Part shown: piece by piece, positions 25,104 through 34,970 of the stretch
Numbering within the stretch: position 1 is the first letter of the stretch
How the letters are laid out: every line of letters starts with the position of its first letter
Source of the DNA: CAJQLB01 sp905479065
GTDB taxonomy: Bacteria > Bacteroidota > Bacteroidia > Flavobacteriales > Flavobacteriaceae
DNA length: 64,000 nt
Assembly: GCA_943846735.1 (NCBI GenBank)
Contig: OX044364.1
Span: forward strand, 1,364,001 to 1,428,000
Reading direction: 5' to 3'
Made by a program: the position numbers and the translations under genes
Notes under the pieces: generated by a model
Databases searched by the model: none
Told to the model about the DNA's origin: nothing
The model's input: the letters and a program-made list of their open reading frames with translations, nothing else

Positions 25104-26909
25104 ATGAAAAACATTTATAAATTATTAATCTTAACATTGGTAGCCTCGGGCACAATGTTCTACTCTTGTGAGACAATAGAGTTAGAAAAACTCGAAAATC
25201 CTATTGCCTTGACAACGGCAGATCCGGACTTAGTCTTGAATAGAATTCAAATTGATTTCAGAGGAGCAATGTCTGAATTAAATTTTGAAGGTTCAACTAC
25301 AGGAAGACTCCTTGTAATGGGAACGAGAAATTATTTTCAGCGTTACGGTTCTGGAACGGTTTCAACCACTTGGAACAATTTTTACGCAGACATGCTTCCA
25401 GACATCGCTTCAATAGAAGCTGCAAACTCAGCTGACAATGATTTATCATTCCATTTAGGAGTTGCAAAAACTATGCAAGCGACAATTATGTTAAATCTTG
25501 TAGATTGGTTAGGTGATATTGTTTACAGTGAAGCAAACAATCCTGGCGAATTTCCTTCGCCTGCACTTGACGATGACGCACAAGTTTACGCCGATGCTTT
25601 AGCACTATTAGAAGAAGCTAAAGGATATTTAAATGGAGCATCTGCAGGAACTGCTACAGATTTTTATTACGGTGGTGATACTAGTAAGTGGATAAAATTT
25701 GCTAACACCATGATAATGCGCTCTAATTTAGCACAAGGAAACTATGGAGCAGTGACAAGTGCAACAAACGTAATATCAACTACTGCTGATGACTTACAAT
25801 GGTCACACGGAACACAAGATTTATCACCAGATACACGACATCCTGATTATGTAACAGACTATCGTTCTGATGGTGCTGGAATCTATCAATCAAATTGGTT
25901 GATGAATTTAATGGCAGGTGATTACGGAGATTTTGGTCCAGCTGTAGGAATTCGTCCTGAAGTTGATCCAAGAAGACGTTTCTACTTTTACAGACAAAAC
26001 TGGAGAACACCAGGTAGTTATGCCTTATATACTGATGTCAATGGTTTATTCGGAGCTCCAGGTACAACCTATCTTTCGAATGGTGATGGAAACGGAGAAA
26101 CACTTCAGTGTTCATTACAAAATGTTCCAACACATTTAGAATTTACACCTGACGAAGATATATGGTGCTCAGTTCAAATTGGATATTGGGGTCGATCTCA
26201 TGGTAATGATGAGGGAACTCCTCCAGATGGATTTACAAGAACAGCAACAAGTGTTTACCCTTCAGGTGGTAAATTTGACGGAAGAGAAGATGCTTTCCCA
26301 TACGTTGGAGAATCAATTGGCGGTACTTACGGTCAACAAGTTGGTGTCAACGAAGGTGGTGGTGGTGCCGGAATCGAACCAATCATGTTAGCTTCATTTG
26401 TTGATTTTTATAGAGCAGAAGCGTATTTAGCATCTGGAAATCCAGCAATGGCTGCATCAGCTATGGAAGACGGAATGAGAAGATCAATTGCCAAAGTACA
26501 ATCATTTGGTTCACTTGATGGCAGTGCAAATTCTGCGACAATGGCATCAGCTATGGATGCAGGTAGAATTGACACATTTGTGGCGCAGACTATCGCAGCT
26601 TTTAATGCTGCACCTGCAACGTCTGCATTAGACGGCTTTGGATGGCCAGTAGAAAAAGATAAAATGGATATATTAGGAGAACAAATGTTAGTAGCGCAAT
26701 TTGGTGCTGGTAATGATGCTTTTAATTTCGTGAGAAGAACTGGACACCCAAGAACTTTAGCAAGATCATTAGAAGAGACGCCAGGTAATTTCCCACGTTC
26801 AGTATTGTATCCTGCTGGAGAGGTATCGTCTAATCCAAGTATCGATCAAAAAACTGACTTAGCTACCCAAGTATTTTGGGATTCAGGAGTAACAAACCCT
26901 GCTAATTAA
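25104..26909 (+). CDS. SusD/RagB-family surface lipoprotein
   Basis: SusD proteins form the lid over SusC and bind the substrate at the cell surface. This one has 601 residues from the ATG at 25104. It has a lipoprotein signal with Cys22 (GTMFYSCETIE) and a helical, TPR-like N-terminal half (FHLGVAKTMQATIMLNLVDW, DWLGDIVYSEA). A later helical region (SFVDFYRAEAYLASGNPAMA) matches the family. The acidic residues after the lipid Cys fit a surface-export signal. It resembles the nutrient-binding SusD subgroup rather than the glycan-specific SusD prototype (judgement from overall layout). The ligand cannot be inferred because no enzyme gene accompanies the pair. Confidence 0.9.
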   Translation: MKNIYKLLILTLVASGTMFYSCETIELEKLENPIALTTADPDLVLNRIQIDFRGAMSELNFEGSTTGRLLVMGTRNYFQRYGSGTVSTTWNNFYADMLPDIASIEAANSADNDLSFHLGVAKTMQATIMLNLVDWLGDIVYSEANNPGEFPSPALDDDAQVYADALALLEEAKGYLNGASAGTATDFYYGGDTSKWIKFANTMIMRSNLAQGNYGAVTSATNVISTTADDLQWSHGTQDLSPDTRHPDYVTDYRSDGAGIYQSNWLMNLMAGDYGDFGPAVGIRPEVDPRRRFYFYRQNWRTPGSYALYTDVNGLFGAPGTTYLSNGDGNGETLQCSLQNVPTHLEFTPDEDIWCSVQIGYWGRSHGNDEGTPPDGFTRTATSVYPSGGKFDGREDAFPYVGESIGGTYGQQVGVNEGGGGAGIEPIMLASFVDFYRAEAYLASGNPAMAASAMEDGMRRSIAKVQSFGSLDGSANSATMASAMDAGRIDTFVAQTIAAFNAAPATSALDGFGWPVEKDKMDILGEQMLVAQFGAGNDAFNFVRRTGHPRTLARSLEETPGNFPRSVLYPAGEVSSNPSIDQKTDLATQVFWDSGVTNPAN

Positions 26910-26926
26910 TATAAAAAAGAGTAATT

Positions 26927-27805
26927 ATGAAAAACACAATTAAAATATTATTTTCATTATTAATAGTTGCTTCAATCACTTCTTGTGCTGAGGAAGAAGG
27001 AACTATCTATGATGTATTAGATTACGAAACGGGTGCGATACTTAGAACCCTAAGCGTTAACAACGCATTATTTAATTCAAGTGATCCTTCGTCGACGTTT
27101 TCAGTAACAGTTGAAGAGCAAGATGAAGCTGATGGAGCGTTATTAGAAAGTGTGGATATCTATGTATCTATAAGAGATTTAACTGGTGGAACAACTGTAT
27201 CTGCAGATAAATTTGTAAAAAGTTACCCAGCATCATCATTTTCAACATCGCCTGTTGGATTACCTATGGCGACAGTAGAAGCAACTTATGGTGAAGCATT
27301 TGCAGCTTTAGGTATTGGTGCCAATGATGTGGAACCGGGTGATTTATTCGTAATGGAATTAAGATTAAACCTAACTGATGGTAGAGTTTTTGGTAAATCA
27401 AGTGCAGCTGGTATTATTACTGGTGGATTCTTTTCATCACCATTTAGTTACAATGCGTTAATTACTTGTAGCCCTCAAGCAGGAGACTATACGGTAGATA
27501 TGCAAGATTCATACGGTGACGGATGGCAAAGTGAAAAAGGAATTGTATTAACTATTGATGGCACTGAGATCATTATAAAAATGTTAAGTTCTTATGATGG
27601 TGGACCAGCTTGTTGTGGATGGACAAACGCAACAGAAGTAGTAAATATTCCTGTAGGAACAGCTCAGGCTACTTGGGATTACACTGGAGACAGTTACCCA
27701 GGAGAAGTTTCTTTCCAAATTACAGGACCAGGAGGCGAAGATTTAGGCGATTATGGCCCTACTCCTCCAGTTGGATTACTTCCAGTTACACTTTGTGCAC
27801 AATAG
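26927..27805 (+). CDS. Lipoprotein of the SusCD operon, unknown function
   Basis: This 292-residue lipoprotein (Cys20 in ASITSCAEEEG) follows SusD by 17 nt and is certainly in the same operon. The first part (about 25-180) looks like an all-beta domain. The C-terminal part (about 185-290) opens with YTVDMQDSYGDGWQSEKGIV, an Asp/Gly-rich motif seen in many secreted flavobacterial proteins, and contains a CC pair in GPACCGWTN. An accessory surface glycan- or peptide-binding role would parallel SusE/SusF, but that is only by position. The strong terminator after it closes the operon. Confidence 0.75.
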   Translation: MKNTIKILFSLLIVASITSCAEEEGTIYDVLDYETGAILRTLSVNNALFNSSDPSSTFSVTVEEQDEADGALLESVDIYVSIRDLTGGTTVSADKFVKSYPASSFSTSPVGLPMATVEATYGEAFAALGIGANDVEPGDLFVMELRLNLTDGRVFGKSSAAGIITGGFFSSPFSYNALITCSPQAGDYTVDMQDSYGDGWQSEKGIVLTIDGTEIIIKMLSSYDGGPACCGWTNATEVVNIPVGTAQATWDYTGDSYPGEVSFQITGPGGEDLGDYGPTPPVGLLPVTLCAQ

Positions 27806-27830
27806 AAAATACATTCTATAATATTTAATA

Positions 27831-27867
27831 AAAAAAGAGCTTTATTTAAAGCTCTTTTTTTATTTTT
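27831..27867 (+). terminator. Intrinsic terminator of the SusC-SusD operon
   Basis: GAGCTTT-ATTT-AAAGCTC (27837-27854) is a 7-bp stem with a tetraloop. It is flanked by six A upstream and seven T downstream, so the stem can extend by A-U pairs. The T tract makes this a clear Rho-independent terminator about 30 nt after the last gene. Confidence 0.88.
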
Positions 27868-27887
27868 ATCAAACAAAATCCTCACTT

Positions 27888-30800
27888 GTGAAATTTAACG
27901 GCTTTACAATAATTCTATTTCTCGCAATAATCCTTAGTTGTGAAAATACTAATAACAATATTTCTACAAAAAAAGAATCTAAGTCTACAAAGGCAACACA
28001 ATCGCTTACTTCATTTACAAAAATATCATCATCTCACAGTGGTGTCAATTTTAATAATACTATCACTCATGATTTAACAACAAAATCTAATCTATTTGAT
28101 TATGATTTTTTCTACAACGGTTCGGGTGTCGGAATTGTAGATATCAACAATGATAACTTGCCAGACCTCTTTTTTACGGGTAACCAAGTACCAAATAAAT
28201 TATATTTAAACAAAGGTGATTTTCATTTTGAAGATATCACCGAGAGCTCAAAAATTAATCAAAACAAAAACTGGTCGAATGGAGTCACATTCGCAGACAT
28301 CAATAATGACGGTTGGATGGATATATATGTCTCGCAAGGAGGACCATACGACAAAGAATTACGAAACAACTTACTCTTAATAAATCAAAAAAATAATACC
28401 TTTAAAGAACAAGCTGATTCCTTTGGTTTGGATGACTCAGGTATCAGTACTCAATCTGCTTTTTTTGATTTTGATAAAGACGGAGACTTAGATTGTATCG
28501 TAATGAACGAAAATGATTATTTTGGAACAGATCCAAAGCAGTTCTACAACATTCTAAAAAACAAAAAACAATTAAAAAATAACTCAAGTCATCTTTATCG
28601 TAATGACAACGGATCCTTTACCGATATCACCGAGCAAAGTGGTCTACTTACACCCACTTTTGGCTTGGGATTGTGTGTAAGTGACATCAATAATGATAAT
28701 TGGTTAGATATTTACATCGCCAATGATTATTATGTTCCCGATATGATGTTCATTAATAATAAAAATGGAACTTTTACCGATGTTATTAAAGACAAAACAA
28801 ATCAGGTTGAGTTCTACGGTATGGGGTTAGATATTGCTGATATTAATAATGATAATCTAAGTGATATATTTGCCCTAGACATGGCTGCAAGTGATCACAT
28901 CAGGTCGAAAACGCTTATGGCGTCAATGAACGTACCAGGGTTCAATTTATTGACTCAAACGCTCGATTTACAACATCAATATATGTACAACGCAGTACAA
29001 CTAAATATAGGTAACGGACAATTCCACAATATTTCCCAATTAACAGGGATGTCAAAAACAGATTGGAGTTGGGCTTCGTTAATTTTTGATGCTGATTTAG
29101 ATAGTAACGAAGATATTTACGTGACCAATGGCTACAGACGTTACGCTTTAGATAACGATTCGAAAACTAACATAGTTAACGCAAAACGTCAATTTAAAGG
29201 AAAGGTTCCTTTAACTATCAAAGAACAAATATATAATGCGTTACCCTCAGAGCGTTTAGCCAATATACTCTATAAAAACAAAGGTGACTTAAAATTTGAA
29301 AATGTTACATCGCTCTCTGATCTCAATGAACCATCCTTTTCAAATGGCGCTGCCTACAGTGATTTAGATAACGATGGTGACTTAGATCTTGTGGTAAATA
29401 ATATGGATTCAGAGGCATTTTTATTTCAAAATATGGCTATTGAAAATGATACAGGACGTTATTTAAAAGTTATTACCAACGGCATACTCTCAGAAGATTT
29501 TGCAAAAATTCAAATTTCATTTAATGGTATCACAAAAACAAAAGAATCCAAAAGAGTTAGAGGCTACTTATCGGCAGTTGATACACCAATGATTTTTGGT
29601 TTAGGTAATGCTACTGTTATTGACACTGTCAGAGTATTTTGGCCATCAGGCAAATACGAAGAGCGTTACAAAATAGGTCCTAATGCAACCTTAACTTTTG
29701 ATGAATTAAACGCAACAGATCAAAGAACCATTAATTTGGCAAATGAGACCCCATTAAATGTGAACAACCAATTATTGCAATTTACACATCGAGAAAATGA
29801 TTTTGATGATTTTTTAAAAGAAGGTCTTCTACCCTATAAACAATCAACCCTTGGTCCACTTATTGCAAAAGGAGATGTGAATGGTGACAATAAGGATGAT
29901 ATATATATTGGTGGCGCAAAAGGCCAATCTGGTCAATTATTTATTCAATCGAATACTGGTTTTATACCTTCCAAAACAGATGCCTTCACCAGAGACTCTA
30001 ATTATGAAGATATGGAAGCTATTTTCATTGACATAGATAATGACAATGACAATGACTTATATGTTGTTAGTGGTGGCAGTGAGTTTTTTGAACGTTCTCA
30101 AGATTTAAAAGATCGTTTATATTTAAATGATGGTAAAGGAGATTTTTCAGAGGCCCCTTCATCAGAAGTTGATTTTTATACAATAAGTGGTAAATCTGTG
30201 ACAAAAATAGATTTTGATAATGATGGGGACCTAGATCTTATTGTTGGAAATAGAATTAAACCTCAGCAATTTCCCATACATGAGCCTTCTGTAATTTATC
30301 AAAATAACGATGGAGTATTAACTAATGTAACAGGTCAAATAGCTCCTGAATTTGAAGATTTTGGAATTGTCAATAAAGTTATTCAAACTGATTTCAATAA
30401 TGATGGTTGGGAAGATTTTATAGCTGTAGGTGAATGGTCCTCCATCGGGCTTTTTTTGAACAATGAAGGTGTTTTCGAAAACGTTGCTCACAATAGTGAC
30501 TTACAAAATACTTTTGGCTGGTGGTTTAATGTTACAGAAACAGATGTGAATAATGACGGTCACAAAGACTATTTGTTAGGAAATATTGGTAACAATATAA
30601 AGTTCAAAGTGTCTACTGAGAAACCACTACGCGTTTATGCTTCAGATTTTGATGTTAACGGTATTAACGATTTAGTCCTTAGTTACAAATACAATGATGT
30701 ATTTGTACCAGCCAGAGGAAGAGAATGCTCCTCTCAACAAATGCCTTTTATTGCAGAAAAAATTCCAACATTTAATGAATTTGCAAACGCAAGTTTACAA

Positions 30801-31214
30801 GATATCTATGGTGATGACTTAAATAGCGCTTATAAACGTGAAGCCAATGAGTTTAAATCATTGCTGCTAATGAACAACGGAGATGCTACTTTTAAAAAGG
30901 TCTCTTTACCTGTAATGGCTCAAACCATGCCGATTCTTGATAGTGCACCAATTGATTATAATAATGACGGCTATGAAGACTTGGTAGTCGTTGGTAATAT
31001 TTACAATACAGAGGTAGAAACACCACGTCTAGACAATCCCTACGGTTTGATTTTGGTATCAAACAAAAAAGACGGCTATAGTGTGATAGGACCAAAAGAG
31101 TCAGGTTTTTATTTGAAAGGAAATGCAAAATCAGTAGAAACCATATCGATTAAGGACAAAAACTTCATCATTGTTGGAGTTAACAATGGTGAAGTTGAAG
31201 TTTATGAATATTAA
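27888..31214 (+). CDS. FG-GAP/VCBS-repeat lipoprotein with ASPIC/UnbV domain
   Basis: This 1108-residue lipoprotein (Cys18 in IILSCEN) has at least twelve FG-GAP/VCBS-type calcium-loop repeats, each with a core such as DINNDGWMDIYV, DFDKDGDLDCIV, DLDNDGDLDLVV or DYNNDGYEDLVV. They form two blades: about residues 70-500 and 640-1060. Between them, around 525-600, is an ASPIC/UnbV domain (KRVRGYLSAVDTPMIFGLG, VRVFWPSGKYEE). The fold is a calcium-bound beta propeller. The start codon is GTG at 27888, supported by the signal peptide. It lies just after the SusCD terminator, and such proteins are often found beside SusCD pairs. I assign no enzymatic activity. Confidence 0.88.
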   Translation: MKFNGFTIILFLAIILSCENTNNNISTKKESKSTKATQSLTSFTKISSSHSGVNFNNTITHDLTTKSNLFDYDFFYNGSGVGIVDINNDNLPDLFFTGNQVPNKLYLNKGDFHFEDITESSKINQNKNWSNGVTFADINNDGWMDIYVSQGGPYDKELRNNLLLINQKNNTFKEQADSFGLDDSGISTQSAFFDFDKDGDLDCIVMNENDYFGTDPKQFYNILKNKKQLKNNSSHLYRNDNGSFTDITEQSGLLTPTFGLGLCVSDINNDNWLDIYIANDYYVPDMMFINNKNGTFTDVIKDKTNQVEFYGMGLDIADINNDNLSDIFALDMAASDHIRSKTLMASMNVPGFNLLTQTLDLQHQYMYNAVQLNIGNGQFHNISQLTGMSKTDWSWASLIFDADLDSNEDIYVTNGYRRYALDNDSKTNIVNAKRQFKGKVPLTIKEQIYNALPSERLANILYKNKGDLKFENVTSLSDLNEPSFSNGAAYSDLDNDGDLDLVVNNMDSEAFLFQNMAIENDTGRYLKVITNGILSEDFAKIQISFNGITKTKESKRVRGYLSAVDTPMIFGLGNATVIDTVRVFWPSGKYEERYKIGPNATLTFDELNATDQRTINLANETPLNVNNQLLQFTHRENDFDDFLKEGLLPYKQSTLGPLIAKGDVNGDNKDDIYIGGAKGQSGQLFIQSNTGFIPSKTDAFTRDSNYEDMEAIFIDIDNDNDNDLYVVSGGSEFFERSQDLKDRLYLNDGKGDFSEAPSSEVDFYTISGKSVTKIDFDNDGDLDLIVGNRIKPQQFPIHEPSVIYQNNDGVLTNVTGQIAPEFEDFGIVNKVIQTDFNNDGWEDFIAVGEWSSIGLFLNNEGVFENVAHNSDLQNTFGWWFNVTETDVNNDGHKDYLLGNIGNNIKFKVSTEKPLRVYASDFDVNGINDLVLSYKYNDVFVPARGRECSSQQMPFIAEKIPTFNEFANASLQDIYGDDLNSAYKREANEFKSLLLMNNGDATFKKVSLPVMAQTMPILDSAPIDYNNDGYEDLVVVGNIYNTEVETPRLDNPYGLILVSNKKDGYSVIGPKESGFYLKGNAKSVETISIKDKNFIIVGVNNGEVEVYEY

Positions 31215-31236
31215 CAAATGGTAATTTATTATAAGA

Positions 31237-31971
31237 ATGAATAATGTCTCCAAAATATTTGGAATTCGAGCGGTCATTGAAGCAATAAAATCAGAAAAAA
31301 CATTAGATAAAGTTTTTGTTCAAAAAGGTCTTCGAGGTGAGCTATTTCAGCAATTAGATCAATTATTGAGACAAAATAGCGTCAATGTCTCTTATGTGCC
31401 AATTGAAAAACTAAACAGATTAACAAAAAAAAATCATCAAGGAGTAGTCGCTCATATATCCCCAATTGAATATCATGAACTCGATAATTTGATAATGAAT
31501 GTTTTTGAGTCTGGTGAAACACCTCTTTTTTTACTCTTAGACCAATTGAGTGATGTTCGCAATTTTGGAGCAATTATTAGAACTGCAGAATGCACTGGGG
31601 TACACGGTATTATCATACAAAAAAAAGGAGGTGCTCCTGTAAATGGTGATACGGTGAAAACAAGCGCTGGTGCTATTTTCAAAATACCTATCTGTAAAGT
31701 TGATCATATTAAAGACGCTATGTTTCATTTACAAGCTTCAGGGATAAAAGTAATTGCTGCTACTGAAAAAACAACTTGTTTGATGTATGATACATCTTTC
31801 AAAGAGCCTTGTGCAATCATCATGGGGTCGGAAGGAAAAGGAATTTCTCCTTCAATTTTAAAACTAGCAGATGCCTCTGCAAAACTGCCTTTGTTGGGTG
31901 AAATTGCATCCTTAAATGTTTCTGTTGCCTGTGGTGTTTTATTATATGAAGTAGTTAGACAAAGACGTTAA
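31237..31971 (+). CDS. rlmB: 23S rRNA (guanosine-2'-O-)-methyltransferase RlmB (TrmH/SpoU family)
   Basis: RlmB methylates the 2'-OH of a guanosine in 23S rRNA (G2251 in E. coli numbering). It is 244 residues. A substrate-binding N-terminal domain (FGIRAVIEAIKSEKTLDKVF, NHQGVVAHISP) covers about 1-85. The SPOUT catalytic domain has LDQLSDVRNFGAIIRTAEC, IIMGSEGKGISPSILKLAD and LNVSVACGVLLYEVVR, the three SpoU motifs. It converges with the rhomboid gene, with a 4-nt overlap of stop codons. A close relative such as TrmH is less likely given the N-terminal domain. Confidence 0.93.
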   Translation: MNNVSKIFGIRAVIEAIKSEKTLDKVFVQKGLRGELFQQLDQLLRQNSVNVSYVPIEKLNRLTKKNHQGVVAHISPIEYHELDNLIMNVFESGETPLFLLLDQLSDVRNFGAIIRTAECTGVHGIIIQKKGGAPVNGDTVKTSAGAIFKIPICKVDHIKDAMFHLQASGIKVIAATEKTTCLMYDTSFKEPCAIIMGSEGKGISPSILKLADASAKLPLLGEIASLNVSVACGVLLYEVVRQRR

Positions 31972-32708
31972 TCCTTCTTATCCTCTTTAAAGCGATACAC
32001 GAACTTAGAAATAGACACCTCTGATTCGCTTTCTCCTGAAGTATCAGGCGATTCAATAAAGTTCCCTTCAGAATCAAAGTGTCTGAGAAAAGAATCTTCA
32101 TCAGCGTTAAAGTTTTCGTCCTCCCAATGGTACTTTTTAGGTTTAGCAATTGTTTTCTTAAAAAACAAGGCAAAAACAAAACCCACAATTAATCCAGAGA
32201 GATGACCTTCCCATGACATATTTTCTTTAATTGGAAAAACATACCAAATCATGCTTCCATAAAGAAAAACAACTAAAAGAGAAAGTGCTATTAATCTATA
32301 ATTTTTAGAAAAGCTTCCTTTAAAAAGTATAAAACTCATTAAAACATAAATTAAACCACTTGCGCCAATATGATTTGCTGGTCGCCCAATGCACCAAGTC
32401 AAAAACCCAGATAATAAGATACCAAATATGATAATCTTCCAAGAAACCTCCCTGTAAAAATAAATTAGTGCAGTCGATAGAACCAACAAAGGAATTGAAT
32501 TATGGTATAAATGTTCCATGCTACTATGTATGAAAGGACTAAAAATAATTCCACTTAATCCGTCAATCTTCCTTGGATAAATTCCATATTGACCAAAATT
32601 TAATCCAAATCTTACTTCAACCCAAAATACAATCCAAATGGCTAAAACAAAAAAAATTGGATAGCCGACAACACCTGTTGAATACTTAAACTGTTTATGT
32701 TCTTCCAT
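31968..32708 (-). CDS. Rhomboid-family intramembrane serine protease
   Basis: Rhomboids cut transmembrane substrates within the membrane. The 246-residue protein has about six hydrophobic segments between residues 15 and 185. It contains HLYHN (His66-Asn70), the catalytic GASG (Ser117), and the catalytic His169 in GHLSG, so the Ser-His dyad is complete. A soluble, acidic C-terminal tail of about 60 residues (DENFNADEDSFLRHFDSEG) follows. Substrate unknown. Confidence 0.92.
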   Translation of the reverse strand: MEEHKQFKYSTGVVGYPIFFVLAIWIVFWVEVRFGLNFGQYGIYPRKIDGLSGIIFSPFIHSSMEHLYHNSIPLLVLSTALIYFYREVSWKIIIFGILLSGFLTWCIGRPANHIGASGLIYVLMSFILFKGSFSKNYRLIALSLLVVFLYGSMIWYVFPIKENMSWEGHLSGLIVGFVFALFFKKTIAKPKKYHWEDENFNADEDSFLRHFDSEGNFIESPDTSGESESEVSISKFVYRFKEDKKD

Positions 32709-32806
32709 ACCTTGAATTTCAACTAATCACCACAAAATACAATCCAAAATAGTGTTGCTTGTAATATTGTCACCATGATACGAAAAAAATACTTTAATTT
32801 TACATT

Positions 32807-34084
32807 ATGATTCCTCCATTAGCTGAACGATTAAGACCCAAAAAATTAGAAGATTATGTCAGTCAAGAACATCTTGTTGGTCCCAAAGGTTCCTTAACTG
32901 CATCAATCAAACACGGATTAGTACCTTCTATGATTTTGTGGGGACCACCTGGTACTGGTAAAACTACTTTAGCCCATATCATTGCGGATGACTCTGAACG
33001 CCCGTTTTACACTCTTAGTGCTATTAACTCAGGTGTTAAAGATGTTCGTGAAGTCATTAATAAAGCAAAACAAAAAGGGGGGCTATTTACTATTAAAAAC
33101 CCTATTTTATTTATTGATGAAATACATCGTTTTAGTAAATCTCAACAAGATTCGTTACTACAAGCAGTTGAAAAAGGATGGATTACTTTGATAGGTGCAA
33201 GCACAGAAAATCCAAGTTTTGAAGTTATTCCTGCATTATTGTCACGTTGTCAGGTATATATTTTAAATTCTTTCCAGAAAAGTGATTTAGAAGTGCTTTT
33301 GTCACGAGCCATCGAACAAGACATTTATCTCGTTAAAAAGAATATAATACTTCACGAGACAGAGGCTTTATTGCATCTATCAGGTGGTGATGCAAGAAAA
33401 CTTTTAAATATTTTTGAACTCATTGTGTCGTCTTTTAGTTCAAATGATATCATCATTACAAATGATCTTGTGTATCAAAAAGTGCAAAATAATTCTATTC
33501 GTTACGATAAAGCTAGTGATCTTCATTACGATATTATTTCTGCATTTATAAAATCAATTCGAGGCAGTGATCCCAATGCAAGCGTATACTGGCTTGCAAG
33601 AATGATTGAAGGAGGGGAAGATGTGAAATTTATTGCTAGAAGACTATTAATTTTGGCGAGCGAAGATATTGGAAATGCGAATCCTACCGCCTTAGTGATT
33701 GCTAACAATACATTTCAAGCCGTTGCCGCTGTAGGATATCCTGAGTCACGAATAATTCTTAGTCAATGTGCCATATATTTAGCATGCTCTGTGAAAAGCA
33801 ATACATCATATGAAGCTATTAATGCAGCACAACAGCTCGTTAAAGATACCGGTGATTTAAGCGTACCAATGGCTATCAGAAATGCCCCTACAGGTCTAAT
33901 GAAAGAACTAGGATATGGACAAGACTATAAATATGCTCATAAATATGAACATAATTTTGTTACAACTGAATTTATGCCAAACGAAATAGTAAACACTAAA
34001 CTGTATGAACCAGGAAATAACACACGTGAAATTGTTCACAAAGATTTATTGAAAAAACGCTGGGGGAATAAATATGATTATTAG
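32807..34084 (+). CDS. rarA: Replication-associated recombination protein RarA (MgsA/WRNIP1 AAA+ ATPase)
   Basis: RarA is a clamp-loader-like ATPase acting at stalled replication forks. It is 425 residues, full length. Walker A GPPGTGKT is at 46-53 and Walker B LFIDEIHRF near 101-109. Sensor residues follow in GASTENPSFEV and LLSRCQVY. The C-terminal tetramerisation region includes ASEDIGNANPTAL and the MPNEIVNTKLYEPG ending typical of RarA. It converges with the gene at 34081 with a 4-nt overlap. Confidence 0.95.
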   Translation: MIPPLAERLRPKKLEDYVSQEHLVGPKGSLTASIKHGLVPSMILWGPPGTGKTTLAHIIADDSERPFYTLSAINSGVKDVREVINKAKQKGGLFTIKNPILFIDEIHRFSKSQQDSLLQAVEKGWITLIGASTENPSFEVIPALLSRCQVYILNSFQKSDLEVLLSRAIEQDIYLVKKNIILHETEALLHLSGGDARKLLNIFELIVSSFSSNDIIITNDLVYQKVQNNSIRYDKASDLHYDIISAFIKSIRGSDPNASVYWLARMIEGGEDVKFIARRLLILASEDIGNANPTALVIANNTFQAVAAVGYPESRIILSQCAIYLACSVKSNTSYEAINAAQQLVKDTGDLSVPMAIRNAPTGLMKELGYGQDYKYAHKYEHNFVTTEFMPNEIVNTKLYEPGNNTREIVHKDLLKKRWGNKYDY

Positions 34085-34920
34085 AATTCAATATTGAGAA
34101 CTTCTATTTTGGTCTCTCGATTGACAGTGTACTCAAAGATCCATTTATTTTTCTTCTTATAAACAATACCGCTTTTTCCTTTAACCGTGTAGACATTTTT
34201 CATTCCTGTTTTAATTAAGACGTACATTGTTTCCTTAGAATCGTTTTGAACCAAATCAAACCCACTGTCGTTGGCTATTGCTTTGTAATACAAAGTATCT
34301 TTTGTCTTGTTGGCGTCAATGGGCTGCACTAATTTCACACTTACATCAGTATTGACCAATGAAGAACTTGGGTCAAATTCATTATTCTTAGTTTTCAAAT
34401 CTGCTATCTCAGCCTTCAATTTGGTAATTTCTTCCGATTTATCTTGAACCTCTGATTGCGTATTGAAAACAGACACGCTAGCTGTTTCAGCCTCTTTTGG
34501 ATTATAATCGTAACTTATTTCATTAAAGTTTTCAAAGGCTAATCTCAAACCATAGGAATAAACTTTGTCAAAATTCTTTTCTTTTGTGGTTCCTGATGCC
34601 TCATACAAAATGTTGTTATTACAATCTTTTAAAGTGATGGATACTGTTGTTTTCAAAAACCCACTTGCTTTTACTTCTGATTGTAGTGCCAAACAATAAT
34701 CAGATTTTAAATCATTCGGAAAAATATCACTTTCTAAAATTGGTCTGAATCCATTTTTTTTTAACAAAAATCTTGTTAATTCATTTAGGTTATATTGATT
34801 CGGTTCTGTTTGAAAGTGGAACTGTTTTTCAACAATTACATATTTATAGTCGTTTAAACTATTTTGAGCGTAAGTATTCGCGAAACAAATAAATAAAATT
34901 AATAATAATGCTTTTTTCAT
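34081..34920 (-). CDS. Secreted coiled-coil protein of unknown function
   Basis: This 279-residue protein has a signal peptide (LLLILFICFANTYAQ). An N-terminal domain (about 20-145) has mixed beta character. A predicted coiled coil follows at about 158-182 (KSEEITKLKAEIADLKTKNN), then a C-terminal beta-rich domain (about 200-279). Cys residues occur at roughly 92 and 116. I do not recognise the family. Similar anonymous secreted proteins are common in Flavobacteriaceae. It ends 4 nt inside the rarA stop region and lies 50 nt downstream of the HAD gene on the same strand, so it may be the last gene of the radC operon. Confidence 0.65.
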   Translation of the reverse strand: MKKALLLILFICFANTYAQNSLNDYKYVIVEKQFHFQTEPNQYNLNELTRFLLKKNGFRPILESDIFPNDLKSDYCLALQSEVKASGFLKTTVSITLKDCNNNILYEASGTTKEKNFDKVYSYGLRLAFENFNEISYDYNPKEAETASVSVFNTQSEVQDKSEEITKLKAEIADLKTKNNEFDPSSSLVNTDVSVKLVQPIDANKTKDTLYYKAIANDSGFDLVQNDSKETMYVLIKTGMKNVYTVKGKSGIVYKKKNKWIFEYTVNRETKIEVLNIEF

Positions 34921-34970
34921 TTTAGCTTAATTTGTGCGTTATAACAATTATTAAAGATACATTGAGAATG

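Noticed and set aside
21742..31214. Classical polysaccharide utilisation locus
   Set aside because: SusC and SusD are present, but no glycoside hydrolase, lyase, sulfatase or hybrid sensor is encoded nearby.
27888..31214. Calling the FG-GAP/UnbV protein an RNA-binding protein, as such proteins are sometimes labelled
   Set aside because: The visible features are a lipoprotein signal and calcium-loop propeller repeats; nothing indicates RNA binding.
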